A DNA stretch of 43,520 bases from Bilophila wadsworthia ATCC 49260 (GTDB lineage: Bacteria > Desulfobacterota > Desulfovibrionia > Desulfovibrionales > Desulfovibrionaceae). Location: positions 1 to 43,520 of the forward strand of contig NZ_JNJP01000029.1 in assembly GCF_000701705.1 (NCBI RefSeq), given 5' to 3'. Under the pieces are notes generated by a model. The model was not told the origin of the DNA. It made no database searches and was given only the letters and a program-made list of their open reading frames with translations. Both the position numbers and the translations under genes were made by a program. Of this stretch, positions 8,245 to 17,183 are shown in pieces; within the stretch, counting starts at the first letter, position 1; each line of letters begins with the position of its first letter.

Positions 8245-8892
8245 ATGGACTCCAGTTCCTTTGACGAAATTTTCCGCAGGTTTCAGAGCGTAACCGGTAC
8301 GAGCACGCAACAGGAATTGGCGGACGTGCTTGGTATCAAGCAATCGACCATTTCCGAATCCAAAAAGCGCGGCACAGTGCCTCCAGGCTGGTTTTTGGTT
8401 CTGTTTGAAATGCGCGGGGTGAACCCCGACTGGCTCAAGCAGGGCAAGGGCCCCATCTATCTCCGCACTGAAGACGGGCGCTATATGGAGCCGGAACCCG
8501 CCGCCACGCCGCTTGGACGGGGCGTTTCCCTGCCTTATTACGATTCCGATCGCGTGCAGGACGGCGTATGGGAGCCTTCCGGGACGATCATGCTCCCCGA
8601 GCCGTATGCCGGGAAGGAACTCCGCATCCTCCGAATAACGGGCGACAGTTTTTCGCCCACCGTGCGCCAGGGGGCTTTCGTGGGCGTCGACACTTCCTGC
8701 GTCCGGCCTTCCAGCGGCAGCATCTTCGCGGTGTCCGTGCCTTTTGAAGGCGTCGTCATCAAGCGGGTGTTTTGTGACAGTGACACGCTCTTGCTCCGTA
8801 CGGACAATCCGCTCCACCCTTCGATGTCCATTCCGCTTGCTGAAGCCGGACGGCTCATCGGCAGGGTCGCTTGGGTTTTTCAAGCGATCTGA
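8245..8892 (+). CDS. CI-like repressor with HTH and S24 (LexA-type) domain
   Basis: The 215-residue protein has a helix-turn-helix at the N-terminus (about 18-45; TQQELADVLGIKQSTISESKKR) and a peptidase S24/LexA fold in the C-terminal half. The presumed catalytic serine is in GDSFSPT (Ser135) and the lysine in FEGVVIKR (Lys173), so the Ser-Lys dyad looks intact. I see no clear Ala-Gly self-cleavage site in the linker (about 75-92). Such proteins repress prophage or stress genes and are often inactivated by RecA. It is divergent from the XRE gene, sharing the 8129-8244 control region. Confidence 0.85.
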   Translation: MDSSSFDEIFRRFQSVTGTSTQQELADVLGIKQSTISESKKRGTVPPGWFLVLFEMRGVNPDWLKQGKGPIYLRTEDGRYMEPEPAATPLGRGVSLPYYDSDRVQDGVWEPSGTIMLPEPYAGKELRILRITGDSFSPTVRQGAFVGVDTSCVRPSSGSIFAVSVPFEGVVIKRVFCDSDTLLLRTDNPLHPSMSIPLAEAGRLIGRVAWVFQAI

Positions 8893-9459
8893 GCCGGCAG
8901 AGGCTGGCCCTCATCCCTTGCTCCTCACGGAACGGGGGCGGATTTTTGGGTGCGCGGCTCGGCCTGTCCGCGCATTCCGGCGTAACGTGTGCCGCACGCA
9001 CGGCCAAGATACACGGCAAGCCTCCAGAGAGGCGGTTTCCCGTCACGGGCCAGCCTCTTATTGCCCAGAAGGATACACGCCGCACTCCCCTTGGTGGGGG
9101 GCGGAAGCCTGTAGGGCCCGGAAGGCCCCCTCATATTTTGATGGCAACGCAAGAGCCTCATCGGCTCCCGGAGACACTCCTTTCGCCTCCGGTTTTATGG
9201 GTAAGGCGCAGGGAAAAGGCGTTTTCCCAAAAACGGAAGGCTGTTTTCGAGGATGGGACGGAATCTGGTCCCATTGTTGTGAAATACGGGCTGATCATAT
9301 GGTGTTTCCGTTAAAAGGGCGAGAGGCTGGTTATGCATCATATTGCATGTTTTTGTGGTTGATTCGGGACATCTCTCAGTGACAGCCCCTTGCGAATCCC
9401 CTATACTCTCGGATTACGGAACCGTTTCGGAGCATGTCTCACAGGAGAGCGTTGTCGTT
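8893..9459. other. Intergenic region, no gene recognised
   Basis: These 567 bases carry no convincing coding sequence. Open frames lack ribosome-binding sites and are rich in Arg/Pro/Gly. There is a small TGGGAC/GTCCCA hairpin near 9254-9273. I saw no sigma-54 promoter or riboswitch that I could name upstream of the FmdE-MoCF gene. Confidence 0.5.
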
Positions 9460-11100
9460 ATGAACATCGGATCATACACTTTTCAGGAATTTAAGCGGCT
9501 TGCGGAAAACTTTCACGGCTATGCGGCGCCGGGCCTGCTTATCGGCGGCTACATGGTGGAAATGGCGAAGGCCCGTATCCCCGAGGGGACGTTGTTCGAG
9601 GCCGTGGTGGAGACGCGCAAGTGCCTGCCTGATGCCGTACAGTTGCTGACGCTGTGCAGCGCGGGGAACAACTGGATGAAGGTGCACAACCTTGGCCGGT
9701 ATGCGGTGTCGTTGTTCGACAAGCACACGGGCGAGGGCGTGCGTGTGAGCGTGGACCCCGCCAAGCTGGACGCTTTCCCGGAAATCCGGGGCTGGTTCCT
9801 CAAGGAAAAGCCCAAAAAGGATCAGGATGAGGTCCGGCTGCTCAGTGAAATCGAAGAAGCCGGGGACGGCATCTGCAAGGCGGAGCCCGTGACCATGAAG
9901 CGCCGCTTCCTCGGGCACACACATATGAGCGCCATCGGGTTGTGCCCCATGTGCGGCGAAGCGTACCCCAAAGAGGACGGGCCGGTCTGCCGCGGCTGTC
10001 AGGGGGAGGCTCCCTATGTCACGGCCAGCCGGGTACTGAAGGCGCCGCCGACGCGGGTTGTGCCTGTTGAGGAGGCGGTGGGCAAAACAGCGGCCCATGA
10101 CATGACCCGCATTGAGCCGGGCGCGTTCAAGGGGCCGGAATTCAAGGCCGGGCAGCGTATTTCCGTAGGCGACATCTGCCGTCTCCAGCAGATGGGGCGT
10201 TTCCATGTCGCTGTGGTCGAGGATGCGCCCGACGCCGGGGATCTCGTGCATGAGAACGACGTCGCGGAAGCCTTCGCCCGCCGTATGGCCGGTCCCGGCG
10301 TGACCTACAAGCTGCCCCCGCATGAAGGCAAGATCGATTTTATCGCGGAGCGCGAAGGTTTGTTCAGCGTGGATGCGGAGCGGATGTTCCGTTTCAACAT
10401 GCTGCCGGAGATCATGGTGGCCTCGCGGCAGGACGCCACGGTGGTGGGCGAGGGTGCGCGCCTTGCCGGGACACGCGCCATTCCGCTGTATATTTCCCGC
10501 AGCCGTCTCGGAGAGGCGCTTTCCGCGCTTGGGGAAAAGCCGCTTTTCGAAGTCTTGCCCCTGCGCAAGGCCAAAGTGGGCATCCTTGTTACCGGGACGG
10601 AAGTTTTTCAGGGCATCATTGAGGACAAATTCATCCCGGTCATCACGGCCAAGGCGCATCAGTTCCACTGTGACGTAGTGCGCTCGGTCATTGCCCCGGA
10701 CGATGTGACGCGCATCGCCGAAGCGGTCCGGGAAATCCAGGAGGCCGGGGCCGATCTGCTCGTGACCACGGGCGGCCTGTCGGTCGATCCCGATGACATG
10801 ACCCGCCGCGCCCTGCTCGAAGCCGGGTTGACCGACGTGCTGCACGGAGTCCCGGTATTGCCGGGGACCATGAGCCTCATGGGCCGTATTCCCGGCGATC
10901 TTGCCCACCCGGAAGGGATGCAGGTGCTCGGCGTTCCCGCGTGTGCCCTGTACTACAAGACGACATTCCTTGATCTGGTGCTTCCCCGCCTGCTTGCCGG
11001 GCGTGAACTCACCCGCGCCGAACTCGCCCGCATCGGTGAAGGCGGGTATTGCCTCGGCTGCAAGATCTGCACATACCCCAAGTGTTCTTTTGGCAAATAG
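9460..11100 (+). CDS. FmdE-like / molybdopterin-binding (MoCF) fusion protein
   Basis: This 546-residue fusion has an FmdE-type N-terminus (1-185), the subunit E family of formylmethanofuran dehydrogenases. It carries the FHGYAAPGLLIGGYM signature (18-32) and a zinc-ribbon pair CPMC...CRGC (Cys162/165/177/180). The C-terminal half resembles MoeA/MoaB molybdopterin-binding domains (about 365-530), with GILVTGTEVF and LLVTTGGLSVDPDD. A Cys-rich tail follows (Cys531, 534, 537, 542; C-x2-C-x2-C-x4-C). The role is probably in molybdenum/tungsten cofactor handling or insertion; no substrate can be assigned. The ATG at 9460 has AGGAG 12 bases upstream, which is a long spacing. Confidence 0.82.
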   Translation: MNIGSYTFQEFKRLAENFHGYAAPGLLIGGYMVEMAKARIPEGTLFEAVVETRKCLPDAVQLLTLCSAGNNWMKVHNLGRYAVSLFDKHTGEGVRVSVDPAKLDAFPEIRGWFLKEKPKKDQDEVRLLSEIEEAGDGICKAEPVTMKRRFLGHTHMSAIGLCPMCGEAYPKEDGPVCRGCQGEAPYVTASRVLKAPPTRVVPVEEAVGKTAAHDMTRIEPGAFKGPEFKAGQRISVGDICRLQQMGRFHVAVVEDAPDAGDLVHENDVAEAFARRMAGPGVTYKLPPHEGKIDFIAEREGLFSVDAERMFRFNMLPEIMVASRQDATVVGEGARLAGTRAIPLYISRSRLGEALSALGEKPLFEVLPLRKAKVGILVTGTEVFQGIIEDKFIPVITAKAHQFHCDVVRSVIAPDDVTRIAEAVREIQEAGADLLVTTGGLSVDPDDMTRRALLEAGLTDVLHGVPVLPGTMSLMGRIPGDLAHPEGMQVLGVPACALYYKTTFLDLVLPRLLAGRELTRAELARIGEGGYCLGCKICTYPKCSFGK

Positions 11101-11324
11101 CGTAACCAGAAGGCATGGTGAGGACATAATCCGAATGCTCCGTCAAAGAAGGTGGGGAGACCTCTTTGGCGGAGAATGGACTGTCATGTGACGTTTCAAT
11201 GAGAAGGTAGCGCTACACCCCTCTGACGGAAACCAGGGCTTTTCTCTGGGATCCGCACGGCGTTGCGGAACGCTGAACCGGCGTCCGGTGCGCATGGGCA
11301 TTTTTCAACGCTGCATTTCTCGAA

Positions 11325-11374
11325 GGCAAAAAAAGAAGTCCGGTGATGCTTTTCACCGGACTTCTTTTTTTGCC
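11325..11374. terminator. Strong bidirectional terminator
   Basis: Two perfect 22-base arms (11325-11346 and 11353-11374) surround a 6-base loop. The stem contains runs of seven A and seven T, so it can end transcription from both sides. It serves the minus-strand gene at 11447 and possibly plus-strand transcription from the FmdE-MoCF gene. Confidence 0.88.
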
Positions 11375-11446
11375 GCTGTCGGTATTTTTCATGTTGATGG
11401 TTGGTATAAGAGTAAAACGGAAGCAGGGGAGGGCATCAAGAAAACG

Positions 11447-11710
11447 CTAGTCCGCTTCTTTATTCCATCCCTCTATCATCATACTAAATTTTTTTGCTTT
11501 TTCGTACAAATGAGGGTTTATGACCGTGGTTTTGCCGTCTTTCGCTTCCATCATGACGGACCAGATGCATTGATCCTGGCTGAAAGAGAGCGTGAAGGTT
11601 CCGGCAGCCTTTTCCGAAGCCTCTTTCAACGCATGGATGGAAGAGTCAAGCAGCGCGTCCGCGCAAAGAAACTTGCCGGAAGGGGCGCAGATCGAAAAAT
11701 AAAGGCTCAT
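11447..11710 (-). CDS. Small protein of unknown function
   Basis: I do not recognise this 87-residue protein. It is soluble with no signal peptide or membrane helix, and alternates strand-like and helical stretches (LYFSICAPSGKFLCADALL, then a helix, then TFTLSFSQDQCIWSVMMEAKDGKTTVINP). Several aromatic residues and three cysteines are spread along it. It is judged real because AGGA precedes the ATG at a proper distance and a perfect terminator lies 73 bases after the stop. The neighbours give no functional hint. Confidence 0.6.
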   Translation of the reverse strand: MSLYFSICAPSGKFLCADALLDSSIHALKEASEKAAGTFTLSFSQDQCIWSVMMEAKDGKTTVINPHLYEKAKKFSMMIEGWNKEAD

Positions 11711-12013
11711 AGTGCAAGTCCTTTTTCAAAAATGTGTCAAACGGAAGAGATACAACCAATCAAGACACCGTATCGACAGTACCTAAAAAGAGCCCGGAAC
11801 ACTACTGTAGATTGCCTGTCCGTCGCCAGTGCCGCAATGTTGGCCCAACAGGATGGAACCCCGTCCGAGATTTGGCCAAAGGGCTTCCCGCCCGTAATGC
11901 TTTTTGAGGATGGCTTTTCCCTGGCAGCCGGATGCCCAAGGAAACGCTTTGGATGTAGGGAAACGGTCTCCCGGCTTGAACCGGAACTGCCCCCAAGCGT
12001 CCGTTTTCCGCCT
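11711..12013. other. Intergenic region, nothing recognised
   Basis: About 300 bases between the small unknown gene and the end of the large sigma-54 activator gene. It contains the upstream region of the small gene. I saw no gene, clear promoter or strong hairpin. Confidence 0.4.
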
Positions 12014-15000
12014 TTATATGAAGTCGGAAGGAATGACCCCGTATTTTTTCAGCTTGAGATAGATGGTCGAGCGTTTGAGGCGGAGCAGGGATTCCGCGCC
12101 GTCCGGGCCGCAGACCTTGCCGCCCGTCCGCTCAAGGACATAGCGCAGATAGCGCTCCTCAAGTTCGGGGATCGTGGGAAAATCCGGGATGATGAAGGCC
12201 CCCGCCCCCGATCCGGAAGCGGTCGCTCGGCTGGGTGACACCAGTTCGAGCAAGGGCGCGTTCAGGATGACCGCCCGCTCGATGATGTTCTTGAGTTCCC
12301 TTACATTGCCGGGCCAGGAGTAGTTCAGGAGGCAGGCCCGTTCCGCATCCGTAAGCCGGAGGGATGGCCTGCCGTAGCGTTGGCAGTAGGATTCCGCGAA
12401 CGCCTCCGCAAGCCCGATGATGTCCTCCCGGCGCTCGCGCAGCGGGGGGACCCGCAGGGGGACCACGGAAAGCCGGTAGAAGAGATCTTCACGGAAGCGC
12501 CCTTTGGCGACCTCATCGCGCAGATCTCGGTTGGTGGCGGCGACGAGGCGGAACCGGGATATGATTTCGGCGGTGCCGCCCACACGCATGAACCGTTGGT
12601 TCTGGAGTACGCGTAAGAGCTTGACCTGCATACTCAGGGGCATTTCCCCCACTTCGTCGATGAAGAGGGTCCCCCCGTTGGCCATTTCGAAGTACCCGAT
12701 TTTTTGGCTCGTAGCGCCTGTAAAGGAGCCTTTTTCGTGCCCGAAGAACTCGCTTTCGAAAAGCTGTTCCGGGGTGCTGGCCGGATGGACCGCCACAAAG
12801 GGCCCCTTTCGCTGGCTGAAAAGATGGATCTGTCGCGCGATGACGTCTTTTCCCGCTCCGGTTTCCCCATAAAGCAGGACGGCGGCGTCCGTCATGCCCA
12901 CCTGCCGCACCTGCGAGACGAACGGTTTCAGCCCTTCGCCGATGATGGGGGCTTCGCCCGTGTTTTTTTGGAGCGTCACGGCGTTGAATTTGGCGTTTTG
13001 CCAATGGATTTCCTGTTGCAGCATGTCGTCGAGGCGCAGTGCGGTCCGCACTTCCGCCGCGAACAGCCGCGCCAGTTCCCCGAGTTCGCTTTTTTTGAGC
13101 TGCGTCAGAAAGCCCGGCCCGAACCGTGTGTCGAGATACAGCAGCCACGGCTGCCGCCCGCCGACATTCAAGGACAGGCAGATCGCCTGCCGATCCCGGT
13201 CCCCCTTCCCATTGCTCAGGCAATCCGCGATCCACGCAATCCGGTCGCGCATGGCCGGGCTTTGCATCTCCGTCCGGGTAAGGTTCACCGAGGCGGCGCA
13301 CTCCACGGAGTTGCCGCCCGCCGAGGGCCTGAACAGCGCGGCACGCTCGGCCTTGAGTTCGAGCTGGGCGACGTTGACGATGCGCTGGAGGTTGTCCTCA
13401 AGCGTCTGCCGGATGGGGACGTCGTTGAAGGCGTCATGGCAGCGGTCCATGAGTTCTTCTTTCAGGAAGAGGGTGCCGATATTCGGGACGCCCGGCGAAA
13501 AGATGTCGCTGTCCCTGTCCCGCGTGGCGAGGATCGAGATTTCGAGGGGGTCCATGTCCGCGTGGGATGCCCGGCCTATGGACTCCGAAACCAGCATACG
13601 GAAGGGGCGGGCCTCATCGTGGCGTCCGAGCCTTTCCAGCGTGTTCGCCAGCTCATGGCGGGACAGGGCCAATTCCCGTACGTCCTGGGAAGAGGCGAGG
13701 CAGCCCACGCTTTGGCGGAGGAGGCTTACGGGATCGGTTTCCTCCGCATCCCACAGGTCCGCCCTGCCGTCCCGCAGGCACAGGGCCTTGACGCGGAGTG
13801 CCGCACCACGCAGCTGCCGGTTGGGGCTGCGGAGGAGTGCTTCGAGCGTGTCCCGGAATGCGTAGCGGGGGATCTCGGGATACCCCGCCCTTGTGAAGCC
13901 ATACAGCATATCCAGAATATAGGGATCGATAAAGGGGGAGTGGGGCGAACCCGCGGCAATGGCGTTTTCTGTTTCGCGGCGGAGGATACGGTAGGCGGCG
14001 TCGAGCCGTCCGTTGAGATAGTGATAGAGCGCCAGCCCGCGCACCGTGCTGGAGAAAATTTTGGGATTCTCTACCGGATGGGTGCAGGAAAACAGGAAGT
14101 CCAGATGGTTGAGCGCTTCGTCCCAATCGCCTTTGCGCAGCAGCAGGAAACAGAAATGGGTCAGCCAGAGCAGGGAGAAGGTTTTCTCTCCGGCAAGTTC
14201 GGCTGAGTGGCGGGCGGATTCCACGGTCCCGATAGCGAGGGTGTAACGTCCGAGGTACATGGCCGACTGGCTGATGCTCATGGCATGGAACAGCGCGATC
14301 CGGTTGAGCCAGTCGCCGGGTTCCCCCTGATGGACATGGCTGCGCAGCGAATCCGGATAGTTGCCGCTGATGGCATAGAGCAGGCCCGCGAAGCAGGCGA
14401 TGTGGTTTTTCATCTCCTGTTCGCAGGCGTCCTTCAGGCGCAGGAATTCGGTCTCGATTTCGCTGATGTTCCAGGGCTCTTCGGGGAGCTCCAAGCAGAG
14501 CAGCCGCATATAGCTTTTGAGGATGCCGATGAGGGGGCGGAAGCGTTCGTTGCCGCCGTAGCCCGCCAGCTCGTAGGCGATGGACGAGAGCCTGAAAGCC
14601 AGAGGAATGTGGCGGTTGGCAAGGATGCACATGCTCTGAAAGGTCAGGGCGAGTCTGCCGTACAGGCAGCTTTCCGAGCCTCCGGCGGTGTACAGGTGGC
14701 GTTCGCCCCAGGCGATCAGGAAACGCAGCGCGCATTCCATGCAGATGATGCTGCCCGGCCGCTGCTTGCCGAGATCGTCGCCGATGGCCTCGGCGATGGC
14801 GGTGCAGTCGTCGAGGGCCATGTCCGGAGCCCCGAGCCGCGCGAGGGCATGGGTGAGGCTGCCCGGAGGGGCGTTCCGGACGAGAAGGCGCACGAATTCG
14901 TCCCGCACGGCATCCGGCAGGCCGGGGCAAACCCACGCGTCCGGGGCTTCGGTATGGGCAACGAACCCCGCGCCGAGGAGCGGTTCAAGAAGGGAGGCGA

Positions 15001-15115
15001 TGGCCTCTTGCGGTTTTCCCGCCAGCACGGCGAGTTCCTGCGTCAGGAGGGGGCGTCCGGCGGCGTGCAGGGCGATGGCGAGGATGGCTTGGGGAAGATT
15101 CAGAGAGCGGGGCAT
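12014..15115 (-). CDS. Large sigma-54-dependent activator with TPR-like sensor region
   Basis: This 1033-residue enhancer-binding protein is far longer than typical NtrC-family members. Residues about 1-110 look like a winged-helix-like start. About 120-540 is all-helical and TPR-like, and about 560-715 is a GAF-like sensor. The AAA+ domain has Walker A GETGAGKD at 750-757, the sigma-54 loop as GSFTGA (796-801, a known variant of GAFTGA) and Walker B LFIDEVGE near 817-824. A Fis-like helix-turn-helix ends the protein (LLRLKRSTIYLKLKKYG). ATG 15115 has GGAGG 5 bases upstream. Its target is not adjacent; the nearest sigma-54 promoter I see is at 17513-17528, before the amidohydrolase operon. 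Confidence 0.88.
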   Translation of the reverse strand: MPRSLNLPQAILAIALHAAGRPLLTQELAVLAGKPQEAIASLLEPLLGAGFVAHTEAPDAWVCPGLPDAVRDEFVRLLVRNAPPGSLTHALARLGAPDMALDDCTAIAEAIGDDLGKQRPGSIICMECALRFLIAWGERHLYTAGGSESCLYGRLALTFQSMCILANRHIPLAFRLSSIAYELAGYGGNERFRPLIGILKSYMRLLCLELPEEPWNISEIETEFLRLKDACEQEMKNHIACFAGLLYAISGNYPDSLRSHVHQGEPGDWLNRIALFHAMSISQSAMYLGRYTLAIGTVESARHSAELAGEKTFSLLWLTHFCFLLLRKGDWDEALNHLDFLFSCTHPVENPKIFSSTVRGLALYHYLNGRLDAAYRILRRETENAIAAGSPHSPFIDPYILDMLYGFTRAGYPEIPRYAFRDTLEALLRSPNRQLRGAALRVKALCLRDGRADLWDAEETDPVSLLRQSVGCLASSQDVRELALSRHELANTLERLGRHDEARPFRMLVSESIGRASHADMDPLEISILATRDRDSDIFSPGVPNIGTLFLKEELMDRCHDAFNDVPIRQTLEDNLQRIVNVAQLELKAERAALFRPSAGGNSVECAASVNLTRTEMQSPAMRDRIAWIADCLSNGKGDRDRQAICLSLNVGGRQPWLLYLDTRFGPGFLTQLKKSELGELARLFAAEVRTALRLDDMLQQEIHWQNAKFNAVTLQKNTGEAPIIGEGLKPFVSQVRQVGMTDAAVLLYGETGAGKDVIARQIHLFSQRKGPFVAVHPASTPEQLFESEFFGHEKGSFTGATSQKIGYFEMANGGTLFIDEVGEMPLSMQVKLLRVLQNQRFMRVGGTAEIISRFRLVAATNRDLRDEVAKGRFREDLFYRLSVVPLRVPPLRERREDIIGLAEAFAESYCQRYGRPSLRLTDAERACLLNYSWPGNVRELKNIIERAVILNAPLLELVSPSRATASGSGAGAFIIPDFPTIPELEERYLRYVLERTGGKVCGPDGAESLLRLKRSTIYLKLKKYGVIPSDFI

Positions 15116-15473
15116 GGATACCTCCAAAGGCCGGGGAGGGCGGCGCGTCCGTATGCGGTATATGGCGCATGGTGAGCGGCAGAACCGTATCTGGTCTTAT
15201 AGGGATATCCGATGGGAATGAAAAGGACTTCATATGAAAATCAGCTATGTCGGAAACCAAACGTCGACACTATGTATGGCGCCTGAAAGATAAAAGGCAC
15301 CGGCTGAAGGGATATGCCGGACGTGGCCAGCCCCATCCGTCTCTGGAATAAGGTATGCCAACGGCCCGAGGCATTGATTGGTGTGGCAGCAAAGGAAATA
15401 TGCTTATTGCGGCTGGGGGGATCTGGATAGGAAGTCGGTTATCCTTCCGATTTCCAAGAGGGGATATAGCTTT
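15116..15473. other. Intergenic region upstream of the large activator
   Basis: About 360 bases between two minus-strand genes. It contains the leader of the activator gene. I saw no coding sequence, sigma-54 element or strong hairpin. Confidence 0.4.
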
Positions 15474-16115
15474 TTATCCCTCTATCAGCCACCCCACAAA
15501 ATCGCCAAGCCGGAAAGCCTCCACGGCATCGGGCCCCAACTCGCTGCGGTAGAGAGCCGAATATATCTCTAACGTATAGTGCCCTCTCCACTTCCTTGCT
15601 TCATGGGCCTCCCTTTCCACTTTGCAGCCGAATGTCAGCCGGGATGCTGTGGCGGACAGGGAACCTCTGGGGGGCTTTTCTTTATTTATGATGATGATTG
15701 CCCCGCCCGGCCTCATCTTGCTCCGCAATGTCGACAATAAAAGTTGCCGCGTCGAGGAGGGCAGGTCCATGAGCGTCAGGAAGGCCACCGCCACGTCGAA
15801 AGGCTTGTACGGATAACTGGCCACGTCCGCCATAATGGCCCTTCCCGGCCCGCAGTAGTCAACCACGACGTCCCGGCAGCCGTCCAGGGCCACAAACTGC
15901 GCCTCCCGCTCATGCAGCGTCGGCGCCAGCACGCGTCCGACGTTCCCGGCAGCGCACCCCAGATCATACACTTTGCCGCCCTGCGGGATGTAGGGCCGGG
16001 CAATCATGGCCACCGCCGCCGTAGCCATGTCATACCACGGAGACTGCTTTTCGCTGCGCCTGCCCGCTTGGCAGGGGAGCACGTTAAAGGTCCAGTTTCC
16101 CACTCCCTGCGTCAT
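15474..16115 (-). CDS. Class I SAM-dependent methyltransferase
   Basis: The 213-residue cytoplasmic protein has the S-adenosylmethionine-binding motif I VYDLGCAAGNVG (49-60). An acidic post-I strand ends in VALDGC, and FDVAVAFLTLMDLPS is a likely motif IV region. MRPGGAIIIINKE is a typical strand 5 motif. The layout resembles small tRNA or metabolite methyltransferases; the substrate cannot be deduced. ATG 16115 follows GGGGAGAG. It is a single gene facing away from the HTH gene at 16372. The gap between them contains the palindromic sites described at 16284-16367. Confidence 0.75.
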   Translation of the reverse strand: MTQGVGNWTFNVLPCQAGRRSEKQSPWYDMATAAVAMIARPYIPQGGKVYDLGCAAGNVGRVLAPTLHEREAQFVALDGCRDVVVDYCGPGRAIMADVASYPYKPFDVAVAFLTLMDLPSSTRQLLLSTLRSKMRPGGAIIIINKEKPPRGSLSATASRLTFGCKVEREAHEARKWRGHYTLEIYSALYRSELGPDAVEAFRLGDFVGWLIEG

Positions 16116-16283
16116 GAGCACTCTCCCCGGATGGATGTTGAAACTATAATCATTACATTGTGTTATTTATGCCATATGGGTATGCAGTAGTCCCTTTGGA
16201 CCTGCATTTTTTGGTGCTCGGCTGTTTCCTGGGCGTCAGAGGGGCCCTTTGTGGTAGCCGCTTGAGAGGCCGTGGTCATGTTT

Positions 16284-16367
16284 GTTTATAATAAAAAGTT
16301 ACTTCAATGAAACTTCTAAGTCAACGAAAACCGAACTACCGATGTAACATCGTTTCACTTATGTAAC
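16284..16367. promoter_or_regulatory. Cluster of palindromic ATGTAAC/AAGTTAC motifs
   Basis: A 13-base near-palindrome CGATGTAACATCG lies at 16340-16352. A second ATGTAAC follows at 16361-16367, 19 bases after the first, just before the HTH gene's start. An AAGTTACTTCAATGAAACTT inverted repeat lies near 16289-16308. A similar AAGTTA-N8-TAACTT repeat occurs beyond the gene near 16930-16949. They are probable operators of the HTH protein they flank. Confidence 0.4.
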
Positions 16368-16371
16368 TAAA

Positions 16372-16824
16372 ATGAACGCAGAAAAAGTTTTTGAACAGGT
16401 CTGGAGGGAGTTCATCCGGAGGCTTGAGGCCTTGCGCAACCAAAAGCCCAAAATGACCTATGAACAGCTTGGAGAGATGTGCGGTGTCAGCAAAGTGACC
16501 ACAAAACGGTGGCTTGAAGGTGCCGGTGGGGAAAAGACGTCCTTCCCGGACATGCTCCGGTACATGCAGGCGGTGGGGATGAACATCCGGGCCGTTATCC
16601 CACAGAGCCAATCTGAAAAGGAGGCCGTCTTGGAGAGCCGGCTTTCCGAGATTCAGAAGGAGCTTGCCATATGCAAGGATGCGCTCAAGCAAGCCGAGAA
16701 AGAGCGCGACGCATACAAATCAAGATGGGAAGGTCACTTGGAAACAGTCCGCGCCCAAAGCGGCAACCATCCGTCCGGTCCTTTTGCACATGGGCAAAAA
16801 CCGTTGGGGGAAAAGGCGGATTGA
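16372..16824 (+). CDS. Small HTH regulator with C-terminal coiled coil
   Basis: The 150-residue protein starts with a helical segment. It contains an XRE-like helix-turn-helix (about 28-75; MTYEQLGEMCGVSKVTTKRWLEG) and continues into a charged coiled coil (about 85-125; EAVLESRLSEIQKELAICKDALKQAEKERDAYK) likely used for dimerisation. The last 20 residues look disordered. No ribosome-binding site is visible before the ATG; ATGTAAC repeats lie immediately upstream, so it may be translated from a short leader or regulate itself tightly. It is not recognised as a named family. Confidence 0.7.
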   Translation: MNAEKVFEQVWREFIRRLEALRNQKPKMTYEQLGEMCGVSKVTTKRWLEGAGGEKTSFPDMLRYMQAVGMNIRAVIPQSQSEKEAVLESRLSEIQKELAICKDALKQAEKERDAYKSRWEGHLETVRAQSGNHPSGPFAHGQKPLGEKAD

Positions 16825-17002
16825 TGGGGTGTGGGATCGGAGGTGTATGCCACGCCGTATCTTCGCCAGTTTCCGCCAGATGATGTTTCGGAAGGCTGAC
16901 GCTGTCGCCGGAGGAACTTTTTATTTTTAAAGTTATGTCAAGGTAACTTCTTTTGCCGGAAAAGTTCTGTTCCGCAGTTTGGCATAGAGGAACAGAGCAG
17001 CT

Positions 17003-17183
17003 GCGGCAAAACAAAAGAGGGGGAGTTGCAGACAGGTTCGTGTCTATAAGGGAGGAAAGCCTCACGCAGTGCGGAGCGGGGGCCCACAGGTGTTCTAGTG
17101 GCTTTCCTCGGATTATCATCTCTGCCGGATGAACCTGTCGGGGGAGCTTGTCCCTTCGAAAAAGGCAAAGTGGAAAGAGCCGC
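17003..17183 (+). ncRNA. Structured RNA candidate (long rod, 6S-RNA-like)
   Basis: Within a 750-base gene-free stretch, nested complementary segments can fold into one long interrupted rod. GCGGC 17003-17007 pairs with GCCGC 17179-17183, GACAGGTTC 17031-17039 with GAACCTGTC 17131-17139, and GAGGAAAGCC 17052-17061 with GGCTTTCCTC 17100-17109. The middle has a large asymmetric internal loop (12 and 21 bases) whose left side contains TATAAG. A CTGTTCC/GGAACAG hairpin precedes it near 16968-16996, and a T-rich tail follows the outer stem on the plus strand. The size (about 180 bases) and central bubble recall 6S RNA, but no diagnostic primary sequence was recognised. Strand choice rests on the T-rich tail. 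Confidence 0.35.

Noticed and set aside
9300..9459. Possible molybdenum-cofactor riboswitch before the FmdE-MoCF gene
   Set aside because: I could not find the conserved core of the Moco RNA motif or a convincing multi-stem fold.
17052..17061. GAGGAAAGCC considered as the P4 element of RNase P RNA
   Set aside because: The matching conserved ACAGAA-type segment and the rest of the RNase P core are missing; the motif pairs simply with 17100-17109.
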